A stretch of 64,000 nucleotides of DNA from Actinomycetes bacterium (GCA_021841935.1 JAKCDL010000001.1:133679-197678); one strand, 5' to 3'. Positions 48,040 through 59,054 are shown, numbered from the stretch's first letter. The notes: generated from the sequence alone by a model not told the origin. Program-made: numbers and translations.

Positions 48040-49962
48040 ATGTCCATTCTTGACAAAGTGAACTCGCCGGACGACTTGCGAAAGCTGAGCGACACCGACC
48101 TAGCAAAGCTCTCAACGGAGATTCGGGAGTTCATCGTCGATCATGTGAGCCTCACAGGTGGACACCTTGGTTCAAACCTCGGTGCAGTTGAAATGACTCT
48201 CGCACTGCACCTTTCGTTCAAGTCACCTAAAGATATTCTTCTCTTCGACACCGGCCATCAGGCATATGTTCACAAGATTCTTACTGGGCGCAAAAATCTC
48301 TTCGACTCCCTCCGTCAAGAAGGAGGTCTCTCTGGTTACCCTTCGAGGCGCGAATCGGAACATGATTGGATCGAGAACTCCCACGCTTCGACCGCACTTA
48401 GCTACGCCTATGGTCTAGCAACCTCTCTCGAATTGAAGAGGGGTCCTTACGTCGGTACAGCAGAGTTTCAAACGAGCAACGAAAGTGAGCGTTTCGTAGT
48501 CGCCGTTGTTGGTGACGGTGCCCTTACCGGTGGGCTCGCATACGAAGCCCTCAACAACCTCGGCCACTCCGATAAAAAAGTCATAATCATTTGGAACGAC
48601 AATGGCAGGTCGTATGCTCCCACGATCTCAAGACTTTCGTCATCGCTGACTAAGATTCGCCTCAACCCGGCCTACATGCAAGCTCGCGAGAGGATCAGGA
48701 ACATACTCCACGAAATGCCTAAGGTGGGATCCCTCGCATCTACTGGAATAATTGGTGTCACAACGGCACTTCGGGAGGCAATCGAACCAAGGGTCTTCTT
48801 TGAAGCGCTCGGAGTTCGCTATACAGGCCCGATAGATGGCCACGATATCGAGGCGATGCGTTATGCATTCAACGGTGCCAAAGAGTGGGACAGCGCGATC
48901 GTAGTCCATATTAAAACCGAAAAGGGTCACGGATATGAGCCTGCGATACTTGACGAGATTCAATGTTTGCACGACCTCAAACTTCGAAATAACGCCTTCG
49001 ACTCAACCAAGCGCCGATCATTCACAGAGACCTTCAGCGAGGAGTTGGTCCGTAAAGCGAGTGAGAGGCAAGAGATAGTAGCAATCACGGCTGCTATGCC
49101 AGGACCAACTGGTCTGCTTGAATTCCAAAGCAAATTTCCGGCACGCTTCTTTGATGTTGGAATCGCAGAGGGACACGCTGTTACATCGGCGGCAGGAATG
49201 GCAATGGGTGGACTTCGTCCAGTTGTGGCTATCTATTCGACATTTATGAACCGAGCCTACGATCAGGTAAACTTTGATGTTGCGCTCCACAATTTGCCGG
49301 TTCTCTTCGTTCTCGACCGTTCTGGCGTGACCGGCGACGACGGCGCTAGCCACAATGGCACAATGGATATCGTTGAGATGATGGCAGTACCAAATATGAC
49401 CCTCTATGCTCCATCTACTACAACTGATCTATCCCAATGCCTAGAAGAGGCTCTTAAACTCCCAACGCCATCGACCATTCGCTTTCCAAAGACACCAGGA
49501 CCTATCTCGCTTTCTGGAGAGTCACTTTCAATGTCTGGCAATCTCAAGGGTAAGGTACTTAGAAGTGGCGCCTCATCAATCGCAATCGTTGCAGTTGGGA
49601 AGATGGCAGAATTCGCACTTGATGCAGCGAACTACCTCGGCAACGAAAAGATCGTTGATGTAACGGTGGTGGATCCTCAGATTCTAAAGCCAATTCCTAA
49701 TGAACTTCTGACTTACCTCTCCAACTACAAACACGTCCTTACAGTTGAAGATGGATTTGTTCCAGGCGGATACGGCTCCCACCTCGACTTTGCTCTCTGC
49801 TCGCTCTATCAGGGCTCATCACCGAAGGTAGTTCAACTCGGCATTCCTATCGAATTCCTTTCGCATGCAAAAGTAGATGCAATTCACAAAATGCTCGAGA
49901 TCGATGCCTTTGGGATAGCGCAACACGTCAGAAATTACATTCTCGATAACGACCTGGTTTAG
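48040..49962 (+). CDS. dxs: 1-Deoxy-D-xylulose-5-phosphate synthase
   Basis: DXS condenses pyruvate and glyceraldehyde 3-phosphate, the first step of the MEP isoprenoid pathway, using thiamine diphosphate. The 640 residues carry GGHLGSNLGAVEM, DTGHQAYVHKILTGR, the ThDP motif GDGALTGGLAYEALNN ... IWNDNGRS, the DRSGVTGDDGASHNG segment and a C-terminal transketolase domain (PQILKPIPNELL). The ATG has GGAGAAAG upstream. Its place beside the carotenoid genes suggests supply for pigment, and whether a second dxs exists elsewhere cannot be seen. Confidence 0.97.
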   Translation: MSILDKVNSPDDLRKLSDTDLAKLSTEIREFIVDHVSLTGGHLGSNLGAVEMTLALHLSFKSPKDILLFDTGHQAYVHKILTGRKNLFDSLRQEGGLSGYPSRRESEHDWIENSHASTALSYAYGLATSLELKRGPYVGTAEFQTSNESERFVVAVVGDGALTGGLAYEALNNLGHSDKKVIIIWNDNGRSYAPTISRLSSSLTKIRLNPAYMQARERIRNILHEMPKVGSLASTGIIGVTTALREAIEPRVFFEALGVRYTGPIDGHDIEAMRYAFNGAKEWDSAIVVHIKTEKGHGYEPAILDEIQCLHDLKLRNNAFDSTKRRSFTETFSEELVRKASERQEIVAITAAMPGPTGLLEFQSKFPARFFDVGIAEGHAVTSAAGMAMGGLRPVVAIYSTFMNRAYDQVNFDVALHNLPVLFVLDRSGVTGDDGASHNGTMDIVEMMAVPNMTLYAPSTTTDLSQCLEEALKLPTPSTIRFPKTPGPISLSGESLSMSGNLKGKVLRSGASSIAIVAVGKMAEFALDAANYLGNEKIVDVTVVDPQILKPIPNELLTYLSNYKHVLTVEDGFVPGGYGSHLDFALCSLYQGSSPKVVQLGIPIEFLSHAKVDAIHKMLEIDAFGIAQHVRNYILDNDLV

Positions 49963-49984
49963 CTATCCAAAATCTAGGTAGGCG

Positions 49985-50686
49985 TTAGAAGAGAGTGCTC
50001 GGCTCAACGGGGGCTATGGCCATTGGAGACTTGAAGGTCGGTGAACCAACGCGCTTATCCACCTCATAGTAAAAAAGCGAGCTCTCTTTCGTAGTTCGTT
50101 TGGCCAACTCTAGAAGTTCAGCAACCTCGTCTCTATCTTTGAGCGATTCATCTAGCCAGCTAGTGACTATCTCATTTGAGAGCACCAAGGGCATCCTGTT
50201 ATGTACCTCGCTGATTTCAGCATTTGCCTCGGTCGTTACAAGGACAACACCCACTTCCCCTGTTTCACGATCCACCAATTCGATTCCCGCAATGGATGCA
50301 ATTGGGCCGCCGTCGAAATGGACGAAGTACGGCCTCTTAGGGGGCGTCGTTGTCTTCCATTCAAAGTAACCATTAATTGGGACGACAACTCTAGAGGTCA
50401 AAACACGACGCGAAAAGGTCGGCTTTTCTAAAACGGTCTCGACCCTTGCATTTAGCAAGGATTTGCGAGAGCCGCCCTTTCCCAGAGCGATATAGGTCCC
50501 AAATGTCTCCTGCGAGATGACAACTCCCTCACCATCGGACTTCAAAGTCAAAGCAACTTCAGATGGGGCGAGGTTGAAGTTCTCGAATCTCTCCTCACCT
50601 AAGATGTCAGTGTTTACAAGGTTTATAAAGGAATACTTGGCTAAAACATCTGCCAACGATATCGTTTGAGTAAATCGACCGCACAC
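49985..50686 (-). CDS. SRAP-domain protein (YedK/HMCES type)
   Basis: A 233-residue SOS-response-associated peptidase-like protein that forms a covalent cross-link with abasic sites in single-stranded DNA. After the initiator, Cys2 in MCGRFTQT is the active residue; the conserved Glu in VPINGYFEWK and His in EVHNRMPLVL complete the site. The start is GTG, which is removed to expose Cys2. It is divergent from the MFS transporter gene, with a palindrome between them. Confidence 0.94.
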   Translation of the reverse strand: MCGRFTQTISLADVLAKYSFINLVNTDILGEERFENFNLAPSEVALTLKSDGEGVVISQETFGTYIALGKGGSRKSLLNARVETVLEKPTFSRRVLTSRVVVPINGYFEWKTTTPPKRPYFVHFDGGPIASIAGIELVDRETGEVGVVLVTTEANAEISEVHNRMPLVLSNEIVTSWLDESLKDRDEVAELLELAKRTTKESSLFYYEVDKRVGSPTFKSPMAIAPVEPSTLF

Positions 50687-50786
50687 TCTCTAATCCCCCT
50701 CAACAAGAAGCCCTACGAGGGCAAACTCTAATTTCAAGCCGCATCTAATTCAATATCAGGAATAGTGTTGCACTGCCGATAAGTTA

Positions 50787-50811
50787 TTAGTTGTATGTTG
50801 CACACAACTAA
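50787..50811. promoter_or_regulatory. 25-bp palindrome upstream of the MFS transporter gene
   Basis: The sequence TTAGTTGTATG, TTG, CACACAACTAA has 11-bp arms with one mismatch around a 3-bp centre. It lies 46 bases before the ATG of the DHA2 transporter and between two divergent genes. This form suits a dimeric MarR- or TetR-type repressor; no such regulator gene is nearby. A second short palindrome, AGTG-TTG-CACT, lies at 50763-50773. Confidence 0.6.
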
Positions 50812-50853
50812 ATAGCAACTCGTCCACTTTTACTTCAACACAGGTGTCGGTAA

Positions 50854-52434
<1,581 letters not shown>

Positions 52435-52509
52435 CTAACCGAGCTCGAAAACACTACAGGCGGGACATCAAAATTATCCTTCGCCTGGCAATTAGCACAA
52501 GGTACGTAT

Positions 52510-53781
52510 ATGAAGACATTTGGAAGAGATAGTCAAGAACAAAAGAGTGATAGCCCGGAAAAGGTAAAGCGAAGTGCGATCTCATCGCTAAAGCAGCGAA
52601 ATTATCGCCTCTACTTCATCGGACAGATCATATCAAATGCCGGGACGTGGATGCAGATGGTTGCCCAGTCTTGGTTGGTTCTAGAGCTCTCAAAGTCCGG
52701 AAGTATTTTAGGAATCGTATCAGCCGTTCAGTTTCTTCCGATGCTTTTCCTCGGTCCGCTTGCTGGGGTCTACACTGATCGATACAACAAAAGAAAACTT
52801 CTAATTCTCACTCAAAGTCTCTTTGGCGTCGTGGCTCTAGCCCTTGGTATTCTCGATCTATCGGGCGTGATTCAACTTTGGATGATATTTGCTTCAGCCG
52901 CACTCATGGGAGTCATAAATACCATAGACATGCCTACCCGCCAAGCTTTCGTAATCGAACTCGTCGGACGAGAGGATCTTCAAAACGCAGTCTCGCTAAA
53001 CACAGTCGTCATGAATGGAGCACGAGTTGTTGGACCATCGATTGCGGGCGGGATCATCTATGCATTTGGCGTAGGACCCAACTTTATCCTTAATGCAATT
53101 AGTTATATCGCTGTCATCGTTGTCTTGCTCCGTCTAGATATGACCAAGCTCCGTCCGGCAACGCGAGTAGTTGCTAAGAGAGGGCAGCTACGTGAAGGGT
53201 TCAATTACGTTAGATCGAATGGAGACTTAGCGATACCACTTTTGATGATGGTCATAGTGGGCACCTTGGCATATGAATTTCAAATTTCCATTCCTCTTCT
53301 AGCCACTAACACATTCCACAAGGGTGCTGGCTCCTATGCAATACTTACGGCATCGCTCGGATTTGGAGCGGTTATTGGTGGCTTTCTTTCAGCTAAGTAC
53401 GCAAAGGTATCGCAAAGGCTTCTAAATGTCGCGGCTGGAATCTTCGGGGTGATGATGCTAGGCATGGCAATAGCACCTAGCTATGCAATAGAACTCGTTG
53501 TTACAGCAGCAACCGGTGCCATATCCATCCTCTTCTTGAGTACTGCCAATACTCTTCTGCAGATAACTGCTCGCGAAGAGATGCGTGGTAGGGTTATGGC
53601 ACTTTACGGGGTAGCTTTTCTTGGCTCGACACCCATCGGAGCTCCTCTAATCGGATTTATATCTCAACACTTCGGTGGACGAGTTGGAATTCTAGTTGGA
53701 GGCATTGCAACTCTTATCGCCGCCGCCTTCGGCCTATATCGAGCTAGTCGCGACAAGACGAATGAACTTGCGGAAGTTTGA
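52510..53781 (+). CDS. MFS transporter (EntS / MFS_3-like)
   Basis: A 423-residue transporter with about 12 helices. The N-terminal RNYRLYFIGQIISNAGTWMQ and SWLVLELSKSG are typical of the MFS_3 group, which includes the enterobactin exporter EntS. The loop after helix two has the motif-A form GPLAGVYTDRYNKRK. It lies just after the DHA2 exporter and may be cotranscribed. The start is ATG at 52510. No siderophore synthesis genes are in the window, so the cargo is unknown. Confidence 0.9.
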   Translation: MKTFGRDSQEQKSDSPEKVKRSAISSLKQRNYRLYFIGQIISNAGTWMQMVAQSWLVLELSKSGSILGIVSAVQFLPMLFLGPLAGVYTDRYNKRKLLILTQSLFGVVALALGILDLSGVIQLWMIFASAALMGVINTIDMPTRQAFVIELVGREDLQNAVSLNTVVMNGARVVGPSIAGGIIYAFGVGPNFILNAISYIAVIVVLLRLDMTKLRPATRVVAKRGQLREGFNYVRSNGDLAIPLLMMVIVGTLAYEFQISIPLLATNTFHKGAGSYAILTASLGFGAVIGGFLSAKYAKVSQRLLNVAAGIFGVMMLGMAIAPSYAIELVVTAATGAISILFLSTANTLLQITAREEMRGRVMALYGVAFLGSTPIGAPLIGFISQHFGGRVGILVGGIATLIAAAFGLYRASRDKTNELAEV

Positions 53782-54525
53782 GTAGGTAAAGGCGACGTAA
53801 CTAAGTCGCAGTTCGATGGGTCGCTACGCCCAGGTAGATTTGTCGAATCACGCCATGGCCAACCAAGATATTCAAGCCTCAGGGCCGCTTTTAGACAGAG
53901 CAGATCTGCTACTAGCCCTCCTCGCGTCGTTTCAATATGGACTAGTAAGCAGATTGAAGGCGGGTATTTTATAGAAACTCACCTCAAAGTCGTGAATTTG
54001 CGCTTCTTGGCCATCAGTCAGCACGAAGAGAACTTCTCTAGATCGAAGCAACGATTCCCTTAAATTACCTACTCGCCCACCTAGATAGCATCAAAAAATT
54101 CTTACCCCTGAAAATTAAAATTCGAAAGTGGCGATATGCCACTAGATGTATTTCGGAGCAAACATATGATTTTGAAGTATTAGACAACTATCACATTTGT
54201 CCATTTCGGCAGCAATTCTTTCTCGTACCATCCCACAAATTTAAAATCAAGATTCAATCTGACTATTCATCTAACATCTATTTCCACGGATCAAAGACCT
54301 TCATAGTTAACAAATTTCAGATTTTGAAGTTCACTAAAAACGTATGCACTTTCAAGCAACTATAACTAGTGCTGCTAGGCAATAGTTTTAAATGTAATTA
54401 CATACCATTTCAACGCTTAGCGAAATTGAAAATTATTAATACTTCTGTCCCGATGGTTCAAGTGTGCATCGTTGGTGGTATTTTTGACGATTGGGGAGAT
54501 GCATAATACGATACAAGGGGGAAAT
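53782..54525. other. AT-rich non-coding region upstream of the amino-acid permease
   Basis: A 744-base stretch without a credible gene, clearly richer in A/T than its flanks between about 53960 and 54450. It contains a small hairpin AGTGGC/GCCACT (54127-54132 with 54138-54143). Near its right end, TTGACG (54484-54489) and TACGAT (54507-54512), 17 bases apart, could be a promoter for the permease with a very short leader. No RNA gene or riboswitch is recognised. Confidence 0.4.
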
Positions 54526-56166
54526 ATGAGCGTCAAAAATCTCTCGCCCGTTAAGTTGAAGAGGGACATGTCCAAACTCGACTTAACGATGGCAGGCCTA
54601 GGAGCCATCATCGGCTCGGGTTGGCTCTTCGGAGTTCTTTACGCCGCTAACGATGCTGGCCCAGCGGCTGTAATTGCCTGGCTAATTGGAGGTGTAGCAG
54701 TTGCGCTAATTGCGCTCGTCTATGCAGAATTGTCTGGAATGCTTCCGCAATCGGGAGGAATTGCAAGGTACCCACACTTCACACATGGCTCTCTTACTGG
54801 GTTCATGATGGGATGGGCTGCATTTATTGCATATACGACAGTTCCAGCGATCGAAGCTGAAGCTGTAATTCAGTACTCTGAGCACTACATCAACTTCTTC
54901 GCCAATAGCAAGCTCAACAGCTTCATTGCTGAAGCAATCTTGATGGTTATCTTCTGGGGTATCAATGCCTATGGCGTCAAGGCTTTCGCCAAGACAAATA
55001 CCATCGTTACCTTCATCAAGTTCATCATGCCAACGGGAACGATTCTCGTCTTTCTCTTTGCTGCTGGACACTGGGGAAATTACACCCTTCACATGGCACC
55101 AGCGGCTAAGGCTCCTGGTGGCTTTGCGCCCTATGGCGTTGCCGGGATTCTAAAGGCAGTCGGTCTGTCGGGTATCGTCTTCTCTTTCCTAGGCTTCCGA
55201 CAGGCGGTCGACCTAGCCGCAGAGGCTAAGGATCCACAACGCGATGTTCCTCGCGCAATTCTTACCGCCGTTGGAATCGCAATCGTTCTTTACACTCTGC
55301 TCCAGGTCGTCTTCATCGCAGGCGTCGCACCATCAGCGCTAGCAAAGGGTTGGGCTGCTTTGAGCTTCTCTGGTCCATTTGCCCAAGTTGCAAGTGCGCT
55401 TGGTCTTGGATGGCTTGCAACCTTGCTGTATGCTGACGCTGTTCTATCGCCAGCTGGTACGGGTAATGTCTACCTCGCATCGACTGCGCGCGTACTCTAC
55501 GCACTTGGCAACAACAAGTACCTACCTGCGCCATTTCGAAGGCTCAATGAGCGAACTGCCGTTCCTTCAGTTGGCTTGATCGTTACCCTACTCTTTGGAA
55601 TTGCCGCGCTTGCACCATTTCCAACGTGGAGCAGCTTGGTTGGTGTTATCTCGTCGGCGACTGTTCTTACTTACATGATTGGACCAATCAGCCTTCACGT
55701 CCTCAGAAAGACACACCCAGAGGCAAACCGTCCATTCAAGTTAGGTGGAATGAGTGTCATCGCGCCGCTGGCATTCGTTATCGGTTCGCTCATCATCTAT
55801 TGGACTGGGTGGGCTATCGACTGGAAGCTAATCGTTGCAATCCTCGGCGGAAGCGTCATCTACGCTCTGGCATCAGCTGGCAAGAATACAACTCTCAACA
55901 AGGTCGATGCGGCGTCCCTAAAGAGCGCCACCTGGTTGATTGTTTACCTTCTAGCTATGCTTGCGATGACCTACTTTGGTTCGGCTACATTTGGATCTCC
56001 GTACAACCATGGCAAGGGCCTCATCCACTATCCACTCGACCTTATCGTCGTTGCTGCGATGGCACTTGGCTTTTACTACTGGGGCGTTGCATCTGGACGA
56101 AAGACCGAAGACGGCGTCGAAGCCCTTCGACAGATCGCAGAAGATCAGCTTTCAACTGGCCTCTAA
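54526..56166 (+). CDS. APC-family amino-acid permease
   Basis: A 546-residue transporter with about 12-14 helices. The first helix has the APC motif GLGAIIGSGWLFGV, and the SGIVFSFLGFRQAVDLAAEAK segment is typical of helix 6. It resembles aspartate/glutamate permeases of the YveA group, but the substrate is not certain. I choose the ATG at 54526 with AAGGGGG before it (MSVKNLSPVKLK); an upstream in-frame ATG at 54472 lacks a ribosome site. Two hairpins follow the stop. The long AT-rich region upstream suggests separate regulation. Confidence 0.9.
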   Translation: MSVKNLSPVKLKRDMSKLDLTMAGLGAIIGSGWLFGVLYAANDAGPAAVIAWLIGGVAVALIALVYAELSGMLPQSGGIARYPHFTHGSLTGFMMGWAAFIAYTTVPAIEAEAVIQYSEHYINFFANSKLNSFIAEAILMVIFWGINAYGVKAFAKTNTIVTFIKFIMPTGTILVFLFAAGHWGNYTLHMAPAAKAPGGFAPYGVAGILKAVGLSGIVFSFLGFRQAVDLAAEAKDPQRDVPRAILTAVGIAIVLYTLLQVVFIAGVAPSALAKGWAALSFSGPFAQVASALGLGWLATLLYADAVLSPAGTGNVYLASTARVLYALGNNKYLPAPFRRLNERTAVPSVGLIVTLLFGIAALAPFPTWSSLVGVISSATVLTYMIGPISLHVLRKTHPEANRPFKLGGMSVIAPLAFVIGSLIIYWTGWAIDWKLIVAILGGSVIYALASAGKNTTLNKVDAASLKSATWLIVYLLAMLAMTYFGSATFGSPYNHGKGLIHYPLDLIVVAAMALGFYYWGVASGRKTEDGVEALRQIAEDQLSTGL

Positions 56167-56189
56167 AGACCGCTCTTACATCTGACAAG

Positions 56190-56228
56190 TCCTATCTTTC
56201 TCTTAGCACAGCTAAGAGAAAGATAGGA
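56190..56228 (+). terminator. Perfect 18-bp hairpin after the permease gene
   Basis: Arms 56190-56207 and 56211-56228 are perfectly complementary (TCCTATCTTTCTCTTAGC and its reverse complement) around a 3-base loop ACA. It starts 24 bases after the permease stop. It lacks a T-run, but its strength suggests a transcription terminator or an mRNA 3'-end stabiliser; it may act in both directions. Confidence 0.65.
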
Positions 56229-56251
56229 GATAGTGCGAATATACCTATAGC

Positions 56252-56289
56252 GAAACACCCACCGAGAATTCGATCTCAGTGGGTGTTTC
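56252..56289 (+). terminator. Second hairpin terminator
   Basis: Arms GAAACACCCACCGAG (56252-56266) and CTCAGTGGGTGTTTC (56275-56289) pair over 15 positions with one mismatch, with an 8-base loop, and are followed by TTATT. This is a likely intrinsic terminator behind the first hairpin. Confidence 0.65.
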
Positions 56290-56620
56290 TTATTGAGTGC
56301 TGTCGATAATATCCTTTGTCACGCCAAACATTCACATGGGCAATCAACACATCCGATGCATCGTCTGCACGAGCAACTCCTTGCTCATCGATTGGATTGA
56401 GAGGGGTAACTGAAACTTTGAACAATCGACGAGAGGGCAATTTAGCCACATAGGGCTTTACTCAACTGACGCTAAGAAACGCATGCTGTGGGAAAAACTC
56501 ATACCAAAGAAGCTATTAGCCCAACTGGTCACAGGCCCAACTTGGTGCCGATCCCGACAATTAGAGGGTGCTTTGACCTCTTTCAATTACCATCAACTAT
56601 ATGAGTTGGGATGATCCAAG
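56290..56620. other. Upstream region of the MoxR/VWA operon
   Basis: The 331 bases between the second terminator and the first gene of the MoxR/VWA operon contain no credible gene. The promoter for the operon should lie here; no clear operator or inverted repeat is seen. Confidence 0.4.
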
Positions 56621-57913
56621 ATGAGCGAGATTGAAGTAGCACTCCAAAAGATCATGGGACTAGCTGATATTTACCGTGATTCGAAGCTTATCGTTTCAGC
56701 TACAAATCTACTTAGATCTCTTTTGGAAGCTGAAAACTCACTTTCCAAATCCACTATCGAATTTTTAAGAGCGCTCGGAAATAGCATTGAAGCCTTCCTA
56801 GCGTTGGCTCATTCAGCTGCCGAATCAGAGTATGACGTTCTTATTTGGTTGAATGCAAACGGCATCTTCGACTTCGACCCAAGCATCTCGAATGAAATAC
56901 GTTCAGAGCTCGCAAAAAAATCTCTAACCAACGAAGATTTAGAGCAAGTATCGGAGCAAACGAACTCAATCGTCAAAGAGAACCGATACGACGACCAAGA
57001 CTCAATCGGTCTAACCTCTTCCGAGGTCGATAGGTTAAAAGACCTTGCGCTCAATCCATCGACTTCCACTTCGCAGCTAAGCAGGTTGATCTCGCTTGGA
57101 AATCAAGATCTCAATCGAACGATAGCCTCACTCGAAAAGACGTCCGAAGAAGATCTCCGGGCCTTAGCCAAAAGCCATGAGCCGTCAATCGAGGTGGCAC
57201 TAGTCTCAAGAGGAAGCCTTAGCAACGAACTGTTCCATATAATCAGCGCCTCGCCAACTAGCTACGTTAGGTCGCATCTAGCACGACGCAAAGATCTAAC
57301 GATGGTACAACTTGCCTCCTTGAGCAACGATGTGGCTGCTACTGTGAGAGAGGCTCTTGCTGAAGATAGGTTCTTGCCAGAAGATATTGAGACGAAGCTT
57401 GCTCAAGATCCTGCAAAGTCCGTAAGGTACAGCGTCATTAGGAGCAGACGTGCATCATCCTTAGCCATCAGCACCGCATTTGAATACGATCGAGACGACG
57501 ATCGCATGCTGTTGATGATCGTCGAAAGTGAGAATGTCGACTCAGAAATCCTCTCCGAGGCTTCAAGCCACAGCGACTACGCAATTCGTATCAGAGTCGC
57601 GCGCCACCCCTCTTCGCCAAAGTCAGCACTATGGCGATTGGCCTTAGATGGAGACGAGTCAATTCGCACTGCAGTATCCGTTCATCCGAAAAGTGACGAT
57701 GAAATTTTGCGTCACCTATCGAAAGACTTTTCTCCTCTAGTTCGACGCGGGGTAATCCTAAATCCTCTTACCCCAGATGATCTCATTCTTGATCTAGCGG
57801 ACGACCCGATAGATTGGGTGAAGGACTCTATTCTTGAGCGCAAGAACTTGTCTCGCGATCTAAAAGTAGCTCTTTCCCTCAAGAACGGCACCTTCGAGTG
57901 GCGCGATCTATGA
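56621..57913 (+). CDS. Helical-repeat (leucine-rich-variant/HEAT-like) protein of a MoxR-VWA operon
   Basis: A 430-residue soluble protein. From about residue 145 to the end, units of about 24 residues recur with the pattern hydrophobic-LA-x-D/H-x3-(V/I)-R: for example SYVRSHLARRKDLTMVQLAS, ATVREALAEDRFLPEDIETK, YAIRIRVARHPSSPKSALWR and PLVRRGVILNPLTPDDLI. This resembles leucine-rich-variant or HEAT repeats that form protein-binding solenoids. The N-terminal 140 residues are unrecognised helices. It precedes a MoxR ATPase by 49 bases, followed without a gap by a metallopeptidase/VWA protein. I infer that it is a scaffold or substrate-recognition part of that complex. The ATG is at 56621. Confidence 0.8.
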   Translation: MSEIEVALQKIMGLADIYRDSKLIVSATNLLRSLLEAENSLSKSTIEFLRALGNSIEAFLALAHSAAESEYDVLIWLNANGIFDFDPSISNEIRSELAKKSLTNEDLEQVSEQTNSIVKENRYDDQDSIGLTSSEVDRLKDLALNPSTSTSQLSRLISLGNQDLNRTIASLEKTSEEDLRALAKSHEPSIEVALVSRGSLSNELFHIISASPTSYVRSHLARRKDLTMVQLASLSNDVAATVREALAEDRFLPEDIETKLAQDPAKSVRYSVIRSRRASSLAISTAFEYDRDDDRMLLMIVESENVDSEILSEASSHSDYAIRIRVARHPSSPKSALWRLALDGDESIRTAVSVHPKSDDEILRHLSKDFSPLVRRGVILNPLTPDDLILDLADDPIDWVKDSILERKNLSRDLKVALSLKNGTFEWRDL

Positions 57914-57962
57914 GAAAAAAGCATCACTTCGTATAAATTACCGATAATAGGAGTTCAACAAT

Positions 57963-59054
57963 TTGCGATCATCGAACCTAGCTGCTCTCGAAGTTTTAGT
58001 TGACGCTGGACTACCTACAATCATTTGGGGACCGCCAGGAGTCGGAAAGACTTCGACCATCAAAGCAATTGCGGCGGCCCGGAGCATCGCACTAGAGGTG
58101 GTGATAGCCTCCATTCGAGAACCAAGCGACTTCGCAGGACTGCCAATAAAAGTCGGTGATGGAGTCAGATTTGCACCACCGCAATGGGCGCTTAATATCG
58201 CCGAAAAGGGATCAGGGATAGTATTCTACGATGAGATCTCAAGTGCACCTCCGTCAGTTCAAGCAGCGCTACTAAGACCCATATTGGATGGATTTGTGGG
58301 CGATCTTCAACTTCCTTCTACCGTCATTACACTCGCCGCAGCTAACTATACGGACCTAGCTGCAGGAGGATGGGATCTTACACTTCCCCTGGCAAACAGG
58401 TTTGTTCACCTCGATTGGAGCGTTGATCCAATCGAGATAGCAGAAGGATTTTCGACCGGTTGGAACGAACCGCTTGCAAATCCTGGCTTTCACCTTGATA
58501 AAAACGAAATCTCAAAGGCGCTAGCAACTGTGGGGTCATTTATCGCCACTCGACCAGATTTAGTCCTTCTACTTCCCTCCGATAGCGATGACCGAAGGGC
58601 ATTTCCAACTCCCCGTAGCTGGGAGATGGCTGCACGCATATTGGCGGCATCTGATAGGGCTAAAATACCGTCGTCATTGCGACTGAAACTTCTAAAGGGA
58701 TGCGTAGGTAATGGACCAGCGATAGAACTTGAGGCCTTCTTAGGACAAATTGAGGAGGTCACCCCTGACGAAGTGCTGGAAAATCCTGATAAAGTCTCGA
58801 TTCCAAACGGGAGAAGCGATCTTGTTCACGTGGTGCTTTCCGCCGCTACATCTAAAGTTCGCGCCAGCGAAGATCAGCGTGATTGGTTAGCGCTAGGAAG
58901 GCTAATCGAGCGCATAATTGAACTTGGATATGTCGATGTAGCACTTCATAGCGCAAAGGTGTGGATGGCACTTAGGCCAAAAGGCGCAGTACCACCAACG
59001 TCAACGATTCGCGCCCTCGGACCAATCATGGCCGCAATAAGCGATGACCGCTAG
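57963..59054 (+). CDS. MoxR-like AAA+ ATPase
   Basis: A 363-residue AAA+ ATPase. The Walker A GPPGVGKTS (23-31), Walker B IVFYDE (86-91), sensor 1 LAAANYTD (Asn128) and putative arginine finger LPLANRFVHL (Arg146) are intact. MoxR-type ATPases act as chaperones that remodel VWA-domain partners, and the next gene encodes such a protein. The start is TTG preceded by AGGAG at nine bases. Its stop TAG is immediately followed by the ATG of the next gene, so the two are coupled. Confidence 0.93.
   Translation: MRSSNLAALEVLVDAGLPTIIWGPPGVGKTSTIKAIAAARSIALEVVIASIREPSDFAGLPIKVGDGVRFAPPQWALNIAEKGSGIVFYDEISSAPPSVQAALLRPILDGFVGDLQLPSTVITLAAANYTDLAAGGWDLTLPLANRFVHLDWSVDPIEIAEGFSTGWNEPLANPGFHLDKNEISKALATVGSFIATRPDLVLLLPSDSDDRRAFPTPRSWEMAARILAASDRAKIPSSLRLKLLKGCVGNGPAIELEAFLGQIEEVTPDEVLENPDKVSIPNGRSDLVHVVLSAATSKVRASEDQRDWLALGRLIERIIELGYVDVALHSAKVWMALRPKGAVPPTSTIRALGPIMAAISDDR

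Noticed and set aside
54706-55092. 128-codon minus-strand frame opposite the permease
   Set aside because: It is antisense to a clear membrane transporter and lacks recognisable features.
55626-56309. 227-codon frame over the end of the permease and the hairpins
   Set aside because: It is out of frame with a well-recognised permease and would translate through two terminator-like hairpins; composition is unlike a real protein.
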